From: Massilia litorea
GTDB taxonomy: Bacteria; Pseudomonadota; Gammaproteobacteria; Burkholderiales; Burkholderiaceae_D
Length of the DNA stretch: 64,000 nucleotides
Reading direction: 5' to 3'
NCBI RefSeq assembly: GCF_015101885.1
Contig: NZ_CP062941.1
Coordinates: 1,860,001-1,924,000, forward strand
Part shown: positions 27,809 to 38,584 of the stretch, piece after piece
How the letters are laid out: the number at the start of each line of letters is the position of its first letter
How positions within the stretch are numbered: position 1 is the first letter of the stretch
Made by a program: the position numbers and the translations under genes
The notes under the pieces: generated by a model
The model's database searches: none
What the model saw: the letters and a program-made list of their open reading frames with translations, nothing else
What the model was told of the DNA's origin: nothing

Positions 27809-27837
27809 TTGACTGGCTTGTATAGACAACTTAGACT
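27809..27837 (+). promoter_or_regulatory. hut operon promoter with HutC-like operator in the spacer
   Basis: A TTGACT -35 (27809-27814) and TAGACT -10 (27832-27837) are 17 bases apart. Between them lies CTTGTATAGACAAC (27817-27830), whose ends form the inverted repeat TTGT/ACAA. Characterised HutC operators have a TGTATA-centred palindrome of this kind. A bound repressor would block RNA polymerase directly. Confidence 0.65.
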
Positions 27838-27896
27838 CCGAGCATGTCAGGGTGGACGGAAGGCCGTTCGCCCGTCCTTCTCTCCCAGGAGCTGCC

Positions 27897-29609
<1,713 letters not shown>

Positions 29610-29632
29610 AAGTAAAGTAAAAGGCAGTCAAC

Positions 29633-31183
29633 ATGAAACACGAAGCACACCATGGCTGGTCCCTGCAACCCGGCGCCCTGACGCTGTCCGACCTGCGCGC
29701 GGCCTGGGCCAGCCATTTCCCGATCGCCCTCTCGCCCGAGGCCGCGGCGCCGATCGCGGCGTCGGCCGCATTGGTAAAAACCATCGTCGACAAGGGCGAT
29801 CCTGCCTACGGCATCAACACCGGTTTCGGCATCCTGGCCAAGGCCCACATCCCGAACGACCAGCTGGAGCAATTGCAGCGCAACCTGATCCTGTCGCACG
29901 CGGTCGGCACCGGCGAACTGATCTCGGATGCGGTCGTGCGGCTGATCCTGCTCACTAAAATCGGCAGCCTGGCGCGCGGCTATTCGGGCGTGCGCCCGGT
30001 CATCATCGACACCCTGATCGCGCTGTATAACGCCGGCGTGATGCCGGCCATCCCAAGCCAGGGTTCGGTCGGTGCCTCGGGCGACCTGGCGCCGCTGGCG
30101 CACATGACCCTCGCCATGCTCGGCGTCGGTCCGGTGCGCTATCGTGGCCAGGTCATGGAAGCAAGCGCAGCCCTGGCGGCGGCCGGCATCGAACCGGTGA
30201 CGCTGGCCGCGAAAGAGGGCCTGGCCCTGATCAACGGCACGCAGGTCTCGACCGCACTGGCTTTGCATGGCCTGTTCATGGCCGAGCGCCTGGTGGAAGC
30301 GGCGATGGTGACCGGTGCGCTGTCGGTGGACGCCGCGCGCGGCAGCGACGCGCCCTTCGATGCCCGCATCCACGCGGTGCGCGGCCAGCCGGGGCAGATC
30401 GCCGCGGCTGCCATCTACCGCGAGCTGGTCGCGGGCAGCGCGATCCGCGCCTCGCACCTGGTCGGCGACGAGCGCGTGCAGGACCCGTACAGCCTGCGCT
30501 GCCAGCCGCAGGTGATGGGCGCGGTGATGGACCTGGTGGCCAATGCCAGCCGCACCCTGCTGATCGAGGCGAACGCCGTCACCGACAATCCCTTGTTATT
30601 CCCCGAGGATGGCGACATCCTCTCCGGCGGTAACTTCCATGCCGAGCCGGTCGCCTTTGCCGCCGACACGCTGGCGTTGGCCATTGCCGAAATCGGCGCC
30701 CTGGCCGAACGCCGCATCGCGCTGCTGATCGACGCGAATCTGTCCGGCCTGCCGGCCTTCCTGGTGCGCGAGCCGGGCCTGAATTCGGGCTTCATGATCG
30801 CCCACGTAACGGCGGCCGCGCTGGCCTCGGAAAACAAATCGCTGGCCCATCCGGCCAGCGTCGACAGCCTGCCGACCTCGGCCAACCAGGAAGACCATGT
30901 CAGCATGGCGACCTTCGCGGCGCGCCGTCTGGACCAGATGGCGCACAATACGGCGGTTATTGTCGGGATCGAACTGCTGGCGGCGGGGCAGGGGATCGAG
31001 TTCCACCGGCCCCTGGCCAGCTCGGAACACCTGGAGCACGTGCACGCGCAGCTGCGCAAGCGCGTCGCGCCTTTCGATGCCGACCGTTTCTTCGCACCCG
31101 ACATCGAAGCGGCGCGCCAGATGGTGGTCGATGGCGAGCTGTCGGCGTCGTGCAAGGAGTTGTTCGCAGTACTGCACCCATAG
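29633..31183 (+). CDS. hutH: Histidine ammonia-lyase
   Basis: HutH removes ammonia from histidine to form urocanate, the first step of the pathway and the source of the HutC inducer. The 516-residue protein carries the Ala-Ser-Gly triad (148-150, in [14 protein letters not shown]) that cyclises to the MIO electrophile, the INTGFG loop with the catalytic Tyr just before it, and TDNPLLF. The gene follows hutU after 23 bases and is followed by a large palindromic repeat before hutG. Confidence 0.97.
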   Translation: MKHEAHHGWSLQPGALTLSDLRAAWASHFPIALSPEAAAPIAASAALVKTIVDKGDPAYGINTGFGILAKAHIPNDQLEQLQRNLILSHAVGTGELISDAVVRLILLTKIGSLARGYSGVRPVIIDTLIALYNAGVMPAIPSQGSVGASGDLAPLAHMTLAMLGVGPVRYRGQVMEASAALAAAGIEPVTLAAKEGLALINGTQVSTALALHGLFMAERLVEAAMVTGALSVDAARGSDAPFDARIHAVRGQPGQIAAAAIYRELVAGSAIRASHLVGDERVQDPYSLRCQPQVMGAVMDLVANASRTLLIEANAVTDNPLLFPEDGDILSGGNFHAEPVAFAADTLALAIAEIGALAERRIALLIDANLSGLPAFLVREPGLNSGFMIAHVTAAALASENKSLAHPASVDSLPTSANQEDHVSMATFAARRLDQMAHNTAVIVGIELLAAGQGIEFHRPLASSEHLEHVHAQLRKRVAPFDADRFFAPDIEAARQMVVDGELSASCKELFAVLHP

Positions 31184-31299
31184 GAACCTCGATAAACCTA
31201 CTGCGCGTCGTAGGTTCGGTCTGCGATGCTCGCTGTACATTCGTACAGCTGTGCTTCTCGACCAAACCTACTTCCGCTCGCTACGGTTTCTCGAGGTCC
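31184..31299. repeat. Large imperfect palindrome within the hut operon
   Basis: A roughly 115-base inverted repeat is centred on CTGTAC-ATTC-GTACAG near 31240. The outer arms pair ACCTCGATAAACC with GGTTTCTCGAGGT, and the middle arms pair TAGGTTCGGTCTGCGATGCTCG with the matching right side, with a few mismatches. It fills most of the hutH-hutG gap. It has no T-run, so it is not a standard terminator; as RNA it would form a long hairpin. It looks like an intergenic repeat family element. Confidence 0.8.
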
Positions 31300-31327
31300 C
31301 TGTAAACTAATTTCAACAGGAGTCGTA

Positions 31328-32116
31328 ATGGATTTCCGGTTCAAGACAGGCGACGCGCCGATGCTGCTCTCGATGCCCCACGTGGGCACCGACATTCCCG
31401 ACGAGGTGGCCGCGCACATGGCGCCGTGCGCGCTGGCGAAAGCGGACACCGACTGGCACCTGGCCGAACTCTACGCATTTGCGGACCGCCTCGGCATCTC
31501 GACCTTGAGTGCCCGCTGGTCGCGCTATGTCATCGACCTGAACCGGCCGCCCGAGAATACGAACTTGTATCCGGGCCTGGACACGACCGGTCTCTGCCCG
31601 GTCGATACCTTCGGGCGCGAAAGCCTGTATCAGGAGGGGCGCGTGCCGGATCAGGCCGAGGTGGCGCGGCGCCTGGAACGCTACTGGCGCCCGTATCACA
31701 CCCAGCTGCGAGCGGAGCTGGCCCGTTTGCTGGCGCTGCACGGACGGGTGGTGCTGTGGGATGCGCATTCGATCGCCTCGCACGTGCCGCGCTTCTTCGA
31801 GGGCCGGCTGCCAGACCTGAATTTTGGGACTGCCGAGGGTAAATCCTGCGATTCGGGTCTGGAAAATGCCGTCCTCAAGGTGGCACGTGCCCAGGACCGC
31901 TTCAGCATCGCGGTGAACGGCCGTTTCAAGGGCGGCCACATCACCCGCTTCTACGGCCAGCCGAAGGAGGGCGTCCACGCGATCCAGCTCGAGATGTGCC
32001 AGTGTTTATATATGGACGAGGCGCCGCCCTTCGCCTACCGGCCTGAAGTCGCGGCCGAGGTCCAGCCGCTCCTGAAGGACATGATTGGCGCAGCGTTGGC
32101 CTGGGTGCACACATGA
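31328..32116 (+). CDS. hutG: N-formylglutamate deformylase
   Basis: HutG hydrolyses N-formylglutamate to glutamate and formate, the last step of the HutF-dependent pathway. The 262-residue protein matches the N-formylglutamate amidohydrolase family: MLLSMPHVGTDIP at the start (metal-binding His), a DTDWHLAELY block, SRYVIDLNRP, LWDAHSI and GGHITRFYGQP. A clear AGGAG precedes the ATG at 31328. Its stop overlaps hutF by 4 bp. Confidence 0.95.
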   Translation: MDFRFKTGDAPMLLSMPHVGTDIPDEVAAHMAPCALAKADTDWHLAELYAFADRLGISTLSARWSRYVIDLNRPPENTNLYPGLDTTGLCPVDTFGRESLYQEGRVPDQAEVARRLERYWRPYHTQLRAELARLLALHGRVVLWDAHSIASHVPRFFEGRLPDLNFGTAEGKSCDSGLENAVLKVARAQDRFSIAVNGRFKGGHITRFYGQPKEGVHAIQLEMCQCLYMDEAPPFAYRPEVAAEVQPLLKDMIGAALAWVHT

Positions 32117-33474
32117 ACGCCCTGTTTGCGCGCCACGCGCTGCTGCCGGATGGCTGGCAGGGCGACGTGCTGATCGAATGGGATGCGCGCGGCGACCTGA
32201 CACGGGTGCAGCCCGGTGCCCGTCCGCCGATCGGCGTGCCGCGCGCCGATTACGTGGTGCCGGGCATGGTCAACCTGCATTCGCACGCGTTTCAACGGGC
32301 GCTGGGCGGCCTGACCGAAAAGGCCGGAGATGGACCCGACAGTTTCTGGACCTGGCGCGAGCTGATGTACCGCTTCGCCGCCCACATCACGCCCGAGCAG
32401 GTGGAAGCCATCGCGGCCCAGCTGTTCTCCGAATGCCTGCGCCATGGCTACACGGCGCTGTGCGAATTTCACTATATCCAGCGCGATCCGGCAGGAGACA
32501 TGTACGCGCGGCCCGCCGAGATGGCCGAACGCGTCGCGGCCGCCGGCCAGCAGGCCGGCATCGGGCTGACCATGCTGCCGGTCCTGTACAGCCACAGCGG
32601 CTTCGGCGAACAGCCCCTGAAACCGGAGCAGAAGCGCTTTCAAACGGATGTCGAGACCGTGCTGCGCATCGTCGAAGCCCTGGAGCCGCTGCGCGGCGGC
32701 CAACTGGAAGTCGGCGCGGCGCCGCATTCGCTGCGCGCGGCCGGCATCGAACAAATCCGGGCGCTGGCGGCTGCGCTGCCGCGCGAACGCCCGCTGCACA
32801 TCCACATCGCCGAGCAGCAGGCGGAAGTCCGGCAAAGCCTGGACTTCTGCAGGCAGCGTCCGGTCGAATACTTGTTCAACCAGCTCGCCGTCGACGCGCG
32901 CTGGTGCCTGGTGCATGCGACCCACCTGAACGAGGGGGAGCTGGCGCAGCTGGCCGCCAGCGGCGCCGTTGCCGGCCTGTGCCCGACGACCGAAGCCAAC
33001 CTGGGCGATGGCTTGTTCCCGCTCGGCGAATACCTGGCGGCGGGCGGGCGCTGGGGTATCGGCAGCGACAGCCACGTGTCGCAGAGCCCGGTCGAAGAAC
33101 TGCGCTGGCTCGAGTACGGCCAGCGCCTGGTGCACCAGCGCCGCAATGTCGCCGCCACGCCAGCGCGGCGCGACGTGGCATTGAACCTGTGGCAGGATGC
33201 ACTCGGTGGCGGCGCCCAGGCGGCCGGGCGGCCGGTCGGGGCGTTGGCGCAGGGGCGGCGCGCCGACCTGCTGGTGCTCGATTGCTCCCATCCGAACCTG
33301 GATGGCGTGTGCGAGTCCGATGTGCTCGGCCGTCTGGTATTCTGCGGTAACGACAACCTGGTGCGCGACGTGCTGGCCGGCGGCCGCTGGGTGGTGCAGG
33401 GCGGGCGCCACATGGCGCAGGAAGCGATCGGGCGCCGCTACCGGCAAGCCATCCAACGATTGCGCGAAGTATAA
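32113..33474 (+). CDS. hutF: Formimidoylglutamate deiminase
   Basis: HutF deiminates N-formimidoylglutamate to N-formylglutamate and ammonia. The 453-residue amidohydrolase has the metal motif NLHSHAFQRALGG, AHITPEQVEAIA, the HIHIAEQ site, HATHLNEGEL and IGSDSHVSQSP. Its presence with hutG shows the five-step route (two hydrolyses) rather than direct hydrolysis of formimidoylglutamate by a HutG-type formimidase. It is translationally coupled to hutG through ATGA. Confidence 0.95.
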   Translation: MNALFARHALLPDGWQGDVLIEWDARGDLTRVQPGARPPIGVPRADYVVPGMVNLHSHAFQRALGGLTEKAGDGPDSFWTWRELMYRFAAHITPEQVEAIAAQLFSECLRHGYTALCEFHYIQRDPAGDMYARPAEMAERVAAAGQQAGIGLTMLPVLYSHSGFGEQPLKPEQKRFQTDVETVLRIVEALEPLRGGQLEVGAAPHSLRAAGIEQIRALAAALPRERPLHIHIAEQQAEVRQSLDFCRQRPVEYLFNQLAVDARWCLVHATHLNEGELAQLAASGAVAGLCPTTEANLGDGLFPLGEYLAAGGRWGIGSDSHVSQSPVEELRWLEYGQRLVHQRRNVAATPARRDVALNLWQDALGGGAQAAGRPVGALAQGRRADLLVLDCSHPNLDGVCESDVLGRLVFCGNDNLVRDVLAGGRWVVQGGRHMAQEAIGRRYRQAIQRLREV

Positions 33475-33487
33475 GCATGAGCGAGGC

Positions 33488-34099
33488 ATGAGCATGAATA
33501 TCCTGATTCCGTTTGCCGGCCTGTCGGCAGTCCCGTGGAAGAACGGCGGCGGCAGCACCACCACGATCGCGATCGGCCCGCCCGAGGCCGGCTTCGACGA
33601 CTTCGACTGGCGGGTCAGCCTCGCCACGATCGCGGAAGACGGTCCCTTTTCTCGCTTCCCCGGCGTCGACCGCACGCTAGCGCTGGTCGACGGCCACGGC
33701 ATGACGCTCGATATCGACGGCAGCGAACGCGTGATCATCTGCGAGAGCGGCCCGGTGCTCGCCTTCGACGGCGATTCGGAAGTCAACGCCAAGCTCAATC
33801 GCGGCCCGACCACCGACTTCAACGTCATGACCCGCAGCGAGCGCTGCTATCACCAGTTCGGCCGCCGCCGCCTGGCCGGCAAATCGCGTTTCGTCGCGCG
33901 CGCCGACCTGACCCTGCTGTTCCTGGCCGAGGGCGATACCCTGGAAATCGCCAGCGACGCCGAGCGCATCAACATGGTGCGCTACGACGCCGTGCTGTTC
34001 GACCCCGGAACCATCTGGTCGATCGAGGCGAACCAGGCGGTGATCTTCATTGTCGACATTTTCTATTACAACGAGGACGAGGAATACGAAGATGAGTGA
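33488..34099 (+). CDS. hutD: HutD family protein
   Basis: A 203-residue cupin-fold HutD protein, recognised by [17 protein letters not shown] near the start and [35 protein letters not shown]. HutD is conserved in hut operons and needed for full growth on histidine in Pseudomonas; it is thought to moderate pathway induction, perhaps by binding formylglutamate, but its biochemical role is unsettled. The ATG at 33488 has GAGG just upstream; a second ATG follows at 33494. The C-terminus is very acidic ([11 protein letters not shown]) and overlaps hutI by 8 bp. Confidence 0.92.
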   Translation: MSMNILIPFAGLSAVPWKNGGGSTTTIAIGPPEAGFDDFDWRVSLATIAEDGPFSRFPGVDRTLALVDGHGMTLDIDGSERVIICESGPVLAFDGDSEVNAKLNRGPTTDFNVMTRSERCYHQFGRRRLAGKSRFVARADLTLLFLAEGDTLEIASDAERINMVRYDAVLFDPGTIWSIEANQAVIFIVDIFYYNEDEEYEDE

Positions 34100-35336
34100 G
34101 CGCCACGGGCCGCGCTATGACGCGGTGTTTGCGAACGTGAACCTGGCCACGATGGTCGAGGGCTTCGGCGAAGTCAGGGATGGCGCGATCGCCGTGCACC
34201 ACGGCCGCATCGCCTGGCTGGGCCCGCGCCGCGAGGCGCCCCGTGCCGCCGTCATCCACGACTGCGACGGCGCCTGGCTCACGCCCGGCCTGGTCGACTG
34301 CCACACCCACATCGTCCACGCCGGCAACCGCAGCGACGAGTGGGAGGCGCGCCTGGAAGGTGCCAGCTACGAAGACATCGCGAGAAATGGCGGCGGCATC
34401 ATGTCGACCGTGCGCGCCACCCGTGCCGCGAGCGTGGTCGACCTGCTGCGCGAAAGCGCGCCGCGCGTCTCGCAACTGCTGGCCGAAGGCGTCACCACAC
34501 TCGAAATCAAATCCGGCTACGGGCTGAACCTGCAGGGCGAAGCGAATCTGCTGCGCGCCGCGCGCCGTATCGGCGAACTGCTGCCGGTGAAGGTGCGCAC
34601 CACCTTCCTCGGTGCGCATGCGCTGCCGCCGGAGTTTATTGACCGTCCCGACGACTACATCGCCGAAGTCACCGAACGCATGCTGCCGCTGCTGGTGAAA
34701 GAAAACCTGGTCGACGCCGTCGACGCCTTCTGCGAGCGCATCGGTTTCAGTTATGACCAGACCGAACGCGTGTTCGCCGCCGCTCGCAAGCTCGGGCTGC
34801 CGGTGAAACTCCACGCCGAACAGTTATCGGACCAGCGCGGCGCCGAACTGGTGGCGCGCTACCGCGGCCTGTCGGCCGATCACCTGGAACACGTGACGCC
34901 GGCCGGCGTCGCCGCCATGGCCGCTGCCGGCACCGTTGCCGTGCTGCTGCCCGGCGCCTGGTACTTCCTGCGCGAGACGCAGGCGCCGCCGATTGCCGCC
35001 CTGCGCGAAGCCGGCGTGCCGCTGGCGGTCGCCTCCGACTGCAACCCCGGCACCTCACCCTTGAGCTCGCTGCTGCTGGCGATGAACATGGCCTGCACCT
35101 TGTGGCGCCTGACGCCGCGCGAGGCCCTGCAAGGCGCCACGGTGAACGCGGCGCGTGCGCTGGGCCTGCAGGACCAGATCGGGACGCTGGAAGTGGGCAA
35201 GCGGGCCGATTTTGCGCTGTGGGACATCAAGCGGCCGGCCGAGCTGGCGTACGCGATCGGGTTCAATCCCTGCCAGGCGGTCGTGAATGGCGGCGTGATG
35301 CGGGCGCGGGATGTGGAATTGCCGGCGGGGTTTTAA
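34092..35336 (+). CDS. hutI: Imidazolonepropionase
   Basis: HutI opens the ring of imidazolonepropionate to give formimidoylglutamate, the third step. The 414-residue amidohydrolase has the metal motif [17 protein letters not shown], the substrate loop [52 protein letters not shown] and [12 protein letters not shown]. It is the last gene of the hut operon. No terminator with a T-run is seen just after it, so transcription may fade in the region before 35.4 kb. Confidence 0.96.
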   Translation: MSERHGPRYDAVFANVNLATMVEGFGEVRDGAIAVHHGRIAWLGPRREAPRAAVIHDCDGAWLTPGLVDCHTHIVHAGNRSDEWEARLEGASYEDIARNGGGIMSTVRATRAASVVDLLRESAPRVSQLLAEGVTTLEIKSGYGLNLQGEANLLRAARRIGELLPVKVRTTFLGAHALPPEFIDRPDDYIAEVTERMLPLLVKENLVDAVDAFCERIGFSYDQTERVFAAARKLGLPVKLHAEQLSDQRGAELVARYRGLSADHLEHVTPAGVAAMAAAGTVAVLLPGAWYFLRETQAPPIAALREAGVPLAVASDCNPGTSPLSSLLLAMNMACTLWRLTPREALQGATVNAARALGLQDQIGTLEVGKRADFALWDIKRPAELAYAIGFNPCQAVVNGGVMRARDVELPAGF

Positions 35337-35427
35337 GGCAGTTGCGCGGTAGCGGGCGGAACGAGCGGCCGTCCAGCTTGATAAAACCGTTCGGCGCGGG
35401 CGGATGCCTGTCGCCTGCGCGACATCG

Positions 35428-35607
35428 TCACAGCGACTGCAGCTTCGACAGCGTCGCCGACACAGCCCGGTGCAGTATCCGCTCCGCATGGAAATCGTTC
35501 TCGCGCTGGGCGGCGATGTGTTCCAGGCTGCGCTTGTAATTATCCAGGCGCGAGCGCAGCCAGGCCTTGTAGAGCCGCGCGGCAATCGGTTTCAGACTTG
35601 GTTTCAT
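35428..35607 (-). CDS. Small basic hypothetical protein
   Basis: A 59-residue protein starting MKPSLKPIAARLYKAWLRSRLDNYKRSLEH with a strong GGGGAG ribosome site ahead of the ATG at 35607. It is rich in Arg and Lys, mostly helical in prediction, and has no signal peptide or Cys. I do not recognise the family. The longer frame starting at 35658 adds 17 residues without support. The ribosome site is the main reason to accept it. Confidence 0.6.
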   Translation of the reverse strand: MKPSLKPIAARLYKAWLRSRLDNYKRSLEHIAAQRENDFHAERILHRAVSATLSKLQSL

Positions 35608-35957
35608 GAGCTCCCCTTGTGTGAAGACCACATTGTCGCGGACGCCCATTTGTTGCATTTGTGATCACTCAATCGTGCCACACCCCTGCGAGCGTCCAGC
35701 ACAGGCCTCACGGCGGCGTTGCATCGTCTCGCCCTGAGGCCTGTGTCAGCCGCTCGAATCATTGAGCAGGGTCAATTCGCCCAACTCCAGCTCGGTAATT
35801 ATAGGTACCAGACAATCCGTAAGAGAGGTAAGCAATTGTAAGAACAACGGCTCCCGGCGATCTCACGCGGCTATAGTGAAATCGTTGATTTCCAGTCTCC
35901 CCTCCCCATTGACTCAATGGGTTCGCCCACGGCACCTCCCGGTCCCGTGGGCTTTTT
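35608..35957 (+). ncRNA. Intergenic region with hairpins and an orphan terminator (possible small RNA)
   Basis: No reading frame is supported here. The region holds a perfect 10-bp stem with a 24-base loop (ACAGGCCTCA at 35701, TGAGGCCTGT at 35735), an 8-bp hairpin (CCCATTGA/TCAATGGG, 35905-35921) and then a rightward intrinsic terminator at 35925-35957. The nearest rightward gene, hutI, ends about 590 bases upstream. TAATTA at 35796 with TCAATT at 35772 could be a weak promoter, which would give an RNA of about 150 bases. Both promoter and RNA are inferred. Confidence 0.35.
35925..35957 (+). terminator. Rightward intrinsic terminator without an adjacent gene
   Basis: An 8-bp stem (GCCCACGG/CCGTGGGC, 12-base loop) is followed by TTTTT. 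On the minus strand there is no T-run, so it does not serve the leftward GNAT gene. Confidence 0.75.
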
Positions 35958-35978
35958 ATTGCCGGGCGATTTGGTTGA

Positions 35979-36476
35979 TCAATCCGCGCGGCGCGCCAGG
36001 TGATCGAGCGCCTCGCCGGTGACGCGGCAGATGCGCCATTCCGGCAGGATCTCGGCGCCCATGGTCTGGTAAAAGCCGATGGCCGGCTCGTTCCAGTCCA
36101 GCACCGACCACTCGAAGCGGCCGCAGTTGCGCTCCACGGCGAGCTGGGCCAGCTTCGACAGCAGTGCGGTGCCGTAACCCTTGCCGCGGTGCGATTGGCG
36201 CACGTACAGGTCTTCGAGGTACAGGCCCTTCTTGGTGAGGAAGGTCGAGAAGTTGTGGAAGAACAGGGCAAAGGCGACAACTTCGCCGTTTTCCTCGCCG
36301 ACGATCGCTTCGCAGGCCGGACGGGAGCCGAACAGGCCGTCGTGCAGCAGCTCTTCGGTGGCGACGACCATGTGCTCGAGTTTCTCGAACACGGCCAGCT
36401 CGACGATCATCGAGTGGATATGGGTGACGTCGGCAGGTTCGGCGGGACGGACGGAAAAATGGGTGGAAGCGGTCAT
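35979..36476 (-). CDS. GNAT family N-acetyltransferase (diamine/spermidine acetyltransferase-like)
   Basis: A 165-residue GNAT enzyme. The acetyl-CoA loop reads VRQSHRGKGYGTALL, preceded by LYLEDLYV, and the C-terminal half reads RFEWSVLDWNEPAIGFYQTMGAE, a pattern typical of the SSAT/diamine acetyltransferase group. It would transfer acetyl from acetyl-CoA to a small amine; the substrate is inferred from family resemblance only. The start overlaps the stop of the EamA transporter gene by 4 bp, so the two are co-translated. The transporter may export the acetylated product or a related compound. Confidence 0.85.
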   Translation of the reverse strand: MTASTHFSVRPAEPADVTHIHSMIVELAVFEKLEHMVVATEELLHDGLFGSRPACEAIVGEENGEVVAFALFFHNFSTFLTKKGLYLEDLYVRQSHRGKGYGTALLSKLAQLAVERNCGRFEWSVLDWNEPAIGFYQTMGAEILPEWRICRVTGEALDHLARRAD

Positions 36477-37411
36477 TGGATTTCGGTTGCGTTGTTCAAA
36501 GTAACGGTGTGCACGGGTTTGGCTGCGGGTGCGAGCAGGGCCCAGGCCACGCTGCCCAGGCACAGCAGCATGCCCAGGAATTCGACGGGACCGGGACGGT
36601 AATGTTCGAGTTGGATGGACAGCAGCACCGACAGCACCGGCGTGATGACGCCGATGTAGACGGCTTTCTGCGGCCCGATGCGGTTGATCAGGGTGAAATA
36701 GGCGAGGAAGGCGATCACCGAGCCGAAGATCGACAGGTATAACAGGCCCAGGGTATACGAGAGGGTCGGCGGCAACACGAAGCGCTGGCCGGTCAGCAGG
36801 ACGTAGACGGCCACCAGCGCCGTTCCCCAGAACATCGACCAGGCGGTGGTCAGCATCACGTTGCCCGACTGTTCGCGCACCTTGCCGACGACGATGCTGC
36901 CGGCCGAGCTGGCAATCGTTGCGACCAGGGCCAGGATGACGCCCAGCAGGAAATGCCCGCTGCCGCCCGCCTGCACGTCGCGCCAGGCGGCCCCGATCGA
37001 ATGATAAAAAAGCAGGGCCACGCCGCCGGTGGCGACCGCGCCCGCGCCCCAGGTGCGCGCCGCGATCGGGGTGCCGTAGAACACGCGGCCCAGCACCGGC
37101 GTCCAGAACACCATCAGCGCGAACAGCACGGCCACCAGGCCCGAGACCACGACTTCCTCGGCCTGGTAGGTGCAGATGTACGACAGGCCGAAGGTCGCCA
37201 TGCCTTGCAGCATCAGCCACTTCTGGGTGCGCCAGGGCAGCTGCAGTTTGACACCGCGGCCGATGCAGATGGCGAACAGTACGCTCGATGCCAGCGCGAA
37301 GCGGTAGACCACGGACACCGCCGGCGGGACCTCGCCCAGCTGCAAGGTAATGGCAAAGAAGGTCGAGCCCCAGATGAGCGAGGCAATGGTAAACAGGGCG
37401 GAAGAAGGCAT
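36473..37411 (-). CDS. EamA/DMT family transporter
   Basis: A 312-residue inner-membrane protein with ten predicted transmembrane helices in two EamA repeats; the first starts LFTIASLIWGSTFFAITLQLGEVPP, a typical drug/metabolite transporter entry. Members export amino acids, metabolites or drugs; the substrate is unknown. It is the first gene of a two-gene unit with the downstream GNAT gene (4-bp overlap). Confidence 0.87.
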   Translation of the reverse strand: MPSSALFTIASLIWGSTFFAITLQLGEVPPAVSVVYRFALASSVLFAICIGRGVKLQLPWRTQKWLMLQGMATFGLSYICTYQAEEVVVSGLVAVLFALMVFWTPVLGRVFYGTPIAARTWGAGAVATGGVALLFYHSIGAAWRDVQAGGSGHFLLGVILALVATIASSAGSIVVGKVREQSGNVMLTTAWSMFWGTALVAVYVLLTGQRFVLPPTLSYTLGLLYLSIFGSVIAFLAYFTLINRIGPQKAVYIGVITPVLSVLLSIQLEHYRPGPVEFLGMLLCLGSVAWALLAPAAKPVHTVTLNNATEIQ

Positions 37412-37458
37412 CGCGGAAGTATACGTGCTTTCCCCGTTTCCTGCCGTCTACGAATTGG

Positions 37459-37496
37459 AAAAACACGGGCGCACGGCGGGGCTGGCGCCCCCGTGT
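37459..37496 (-). terminator. Terminator of the glycine-zipper lipoprotein gene
   Basis: On the minus strand a stem of about 10 bp with one bulge (ACACGGGGGCGC pairing with GCGCCCGTGT) is followed by TTTTTCC, 30 bases past the lipoprotein stop. Confidence 0.65.
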
Positions 37497-37525
37497 GGCG
37501 AGGCCGCATCAACCGGGAGGCGCGC

Positions 37526-37972
37526 TCAGTGCGTCACACGCGTCATGTAGCCATTGCTCAGCAGGCGCACCCGCTCGCCGGGGCGGAACAATTCGTCGGC
37601 GGCCTGGGTGACGGCGCGCAGCTCGCCGCTGTCGAGTTTGACGGTGATTTCGAAACCGGGACGGTTGTTGGCGCCCGCCTCGACCCGCTGGCCGATCAGT
37701 CCGCCTGCAATGGCCCCGACGATGCCCATCGCCGCCGAGCCATTGCCACGGCCGGCCTGGGAGCCGGCCAGACCGCCCAGCGCCGCGCCGCCCATCGTAC
37801 CGACGCCAGACTCCGGATTGACGATGACGACATTGCGCACCGACTCGACCGTGCCGGTGCGCACGACTTGCTCGTTCTGGGTCTGGTAGGCGCGGTAGAC
37901 ATTGCCCGACTGCGGCGTGCTGGCGCAGCTGGCCAGCAGGGCCGCGATGATGACGAGGGAATCAGCTTTCAT
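37526..37972 (-). CDS. Glycine-zipper 2TM domain lipoprotein (SlyB/17-kDa antigen type)
   Basis: A 148-residue outer-membrane lipoprotein. The signal peptide ends in the lipobox LLASC (Cys about residue 16), then a short linker, a conserved segment (TGTVESVRNVVIVN), and a glycine-zipper double helix (GTMGGAALGGLAGSQAGRGNGSAAMGIVGAIAGGLIGQ), then a C-terminal beta segment (FEITVKLDSGELRAVTQAAD). Members stabilise the outer membrane; SlyB-type proteins form oligomers around outer-membrane proteins under stress. The ATG at 37972 has a GGAGG site. Confidence 0.88.
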   Translation of the reverse strand: MKADSLVIIAALLASCASTPQSGNVYRAYQTQNEQVVRTGTVESVRNVVIVNPESGVGTMGGAALGGLAGSQAGRGNGSAAMGIVGAIAGGLIGQRVEAGANNRPGFEITVKLDSGELRAVTQAADELFRPGERVRLLSNGYMTRVTH

Positions 37973-38072
37973 GACGGCCTCCGGGAAACGCACTGCGTTT
38001 TCGAAAGCTTACTACTGGAAGGCGGGCCGCGCCGCACACGTCGTTGCGGCGAACCGACTCAGTAGGCCAGAT

Positions 38073-38528
38073 TCAATAGGCGAGATTCAGGCGCCGGTAC
38101 AGGAAGCCCAGCACGAACAGCGGCCCGACCAGCAGGAAGCGCAGGTCCTCGAGAAACGACGGTTTCTTGCCCTCGATCTTGTGGCCGATGAACTGGCCGA
38201 TCCAGGCGACGACGAAGACGGCGATCGACAGCGGCAGTACCGTCATCGGCGGCATCGCGGCCAGGATCGCCAGCATCAGGATAGACATCGCCAGCATGCC
38301 GACCGCGAACGGCTTCGACAGCTGCAGGTAATACCACATCGCGCCGGCCACGGCGGCCAGGGCGACGACCGGGTGCAGCGCCCACAGGATGCCGAGCAGA
38401 GAGAAGACGATCACCGGCACGCAGACGAAGTGAATCAGTTCGTTGGTCGGATTGCGATGGCTCTCGCTGTACTGGGCGAGCAGGGCGTCGATGTTGCGCG
38501 TGTTGTGCGACTGTGCGGTCTGGTCCAT
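38073..38528 (-). CDS. Mpo1-like (DUF962) membrane protein
   Basis: A 151-residue integral membrane protein with four hydrophobic segments. It has the family features HRNPTNELIHFVCVPVIVFSLLGILW near the start and IGQFIGHKIEGKKPSFLEDLRFLLVGPLFVLG near the end. The yeast homologue Mpo1 is a dioxygenase in fatty-acid alpha-oxidation that uses conserved His residues; the His residues in ELIHF and IGHK fit. The bacterial role is not established. It stands alone. Confidence 0.85.
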   Translation of the reverse strand: MDQTAQSHNTRNIDALLAQYSESHRNPTNELIHFVCVPVIVFSLLGILWALHPVVALAAVAGAMWYYLQLSKPFAVGMLAMSILMLAILAAMPPMTVLPLSIAVFVVAWIGQFIGHKIEGKKPSFLEDLRFLLVGPLFVLGFLYRRLNLAY

Positions 38529-38584
38529 GGGCGTCTCCGGCCGAATTGTTATGCGAAGATTCTACACCCGTTACGGCCGCGAAA

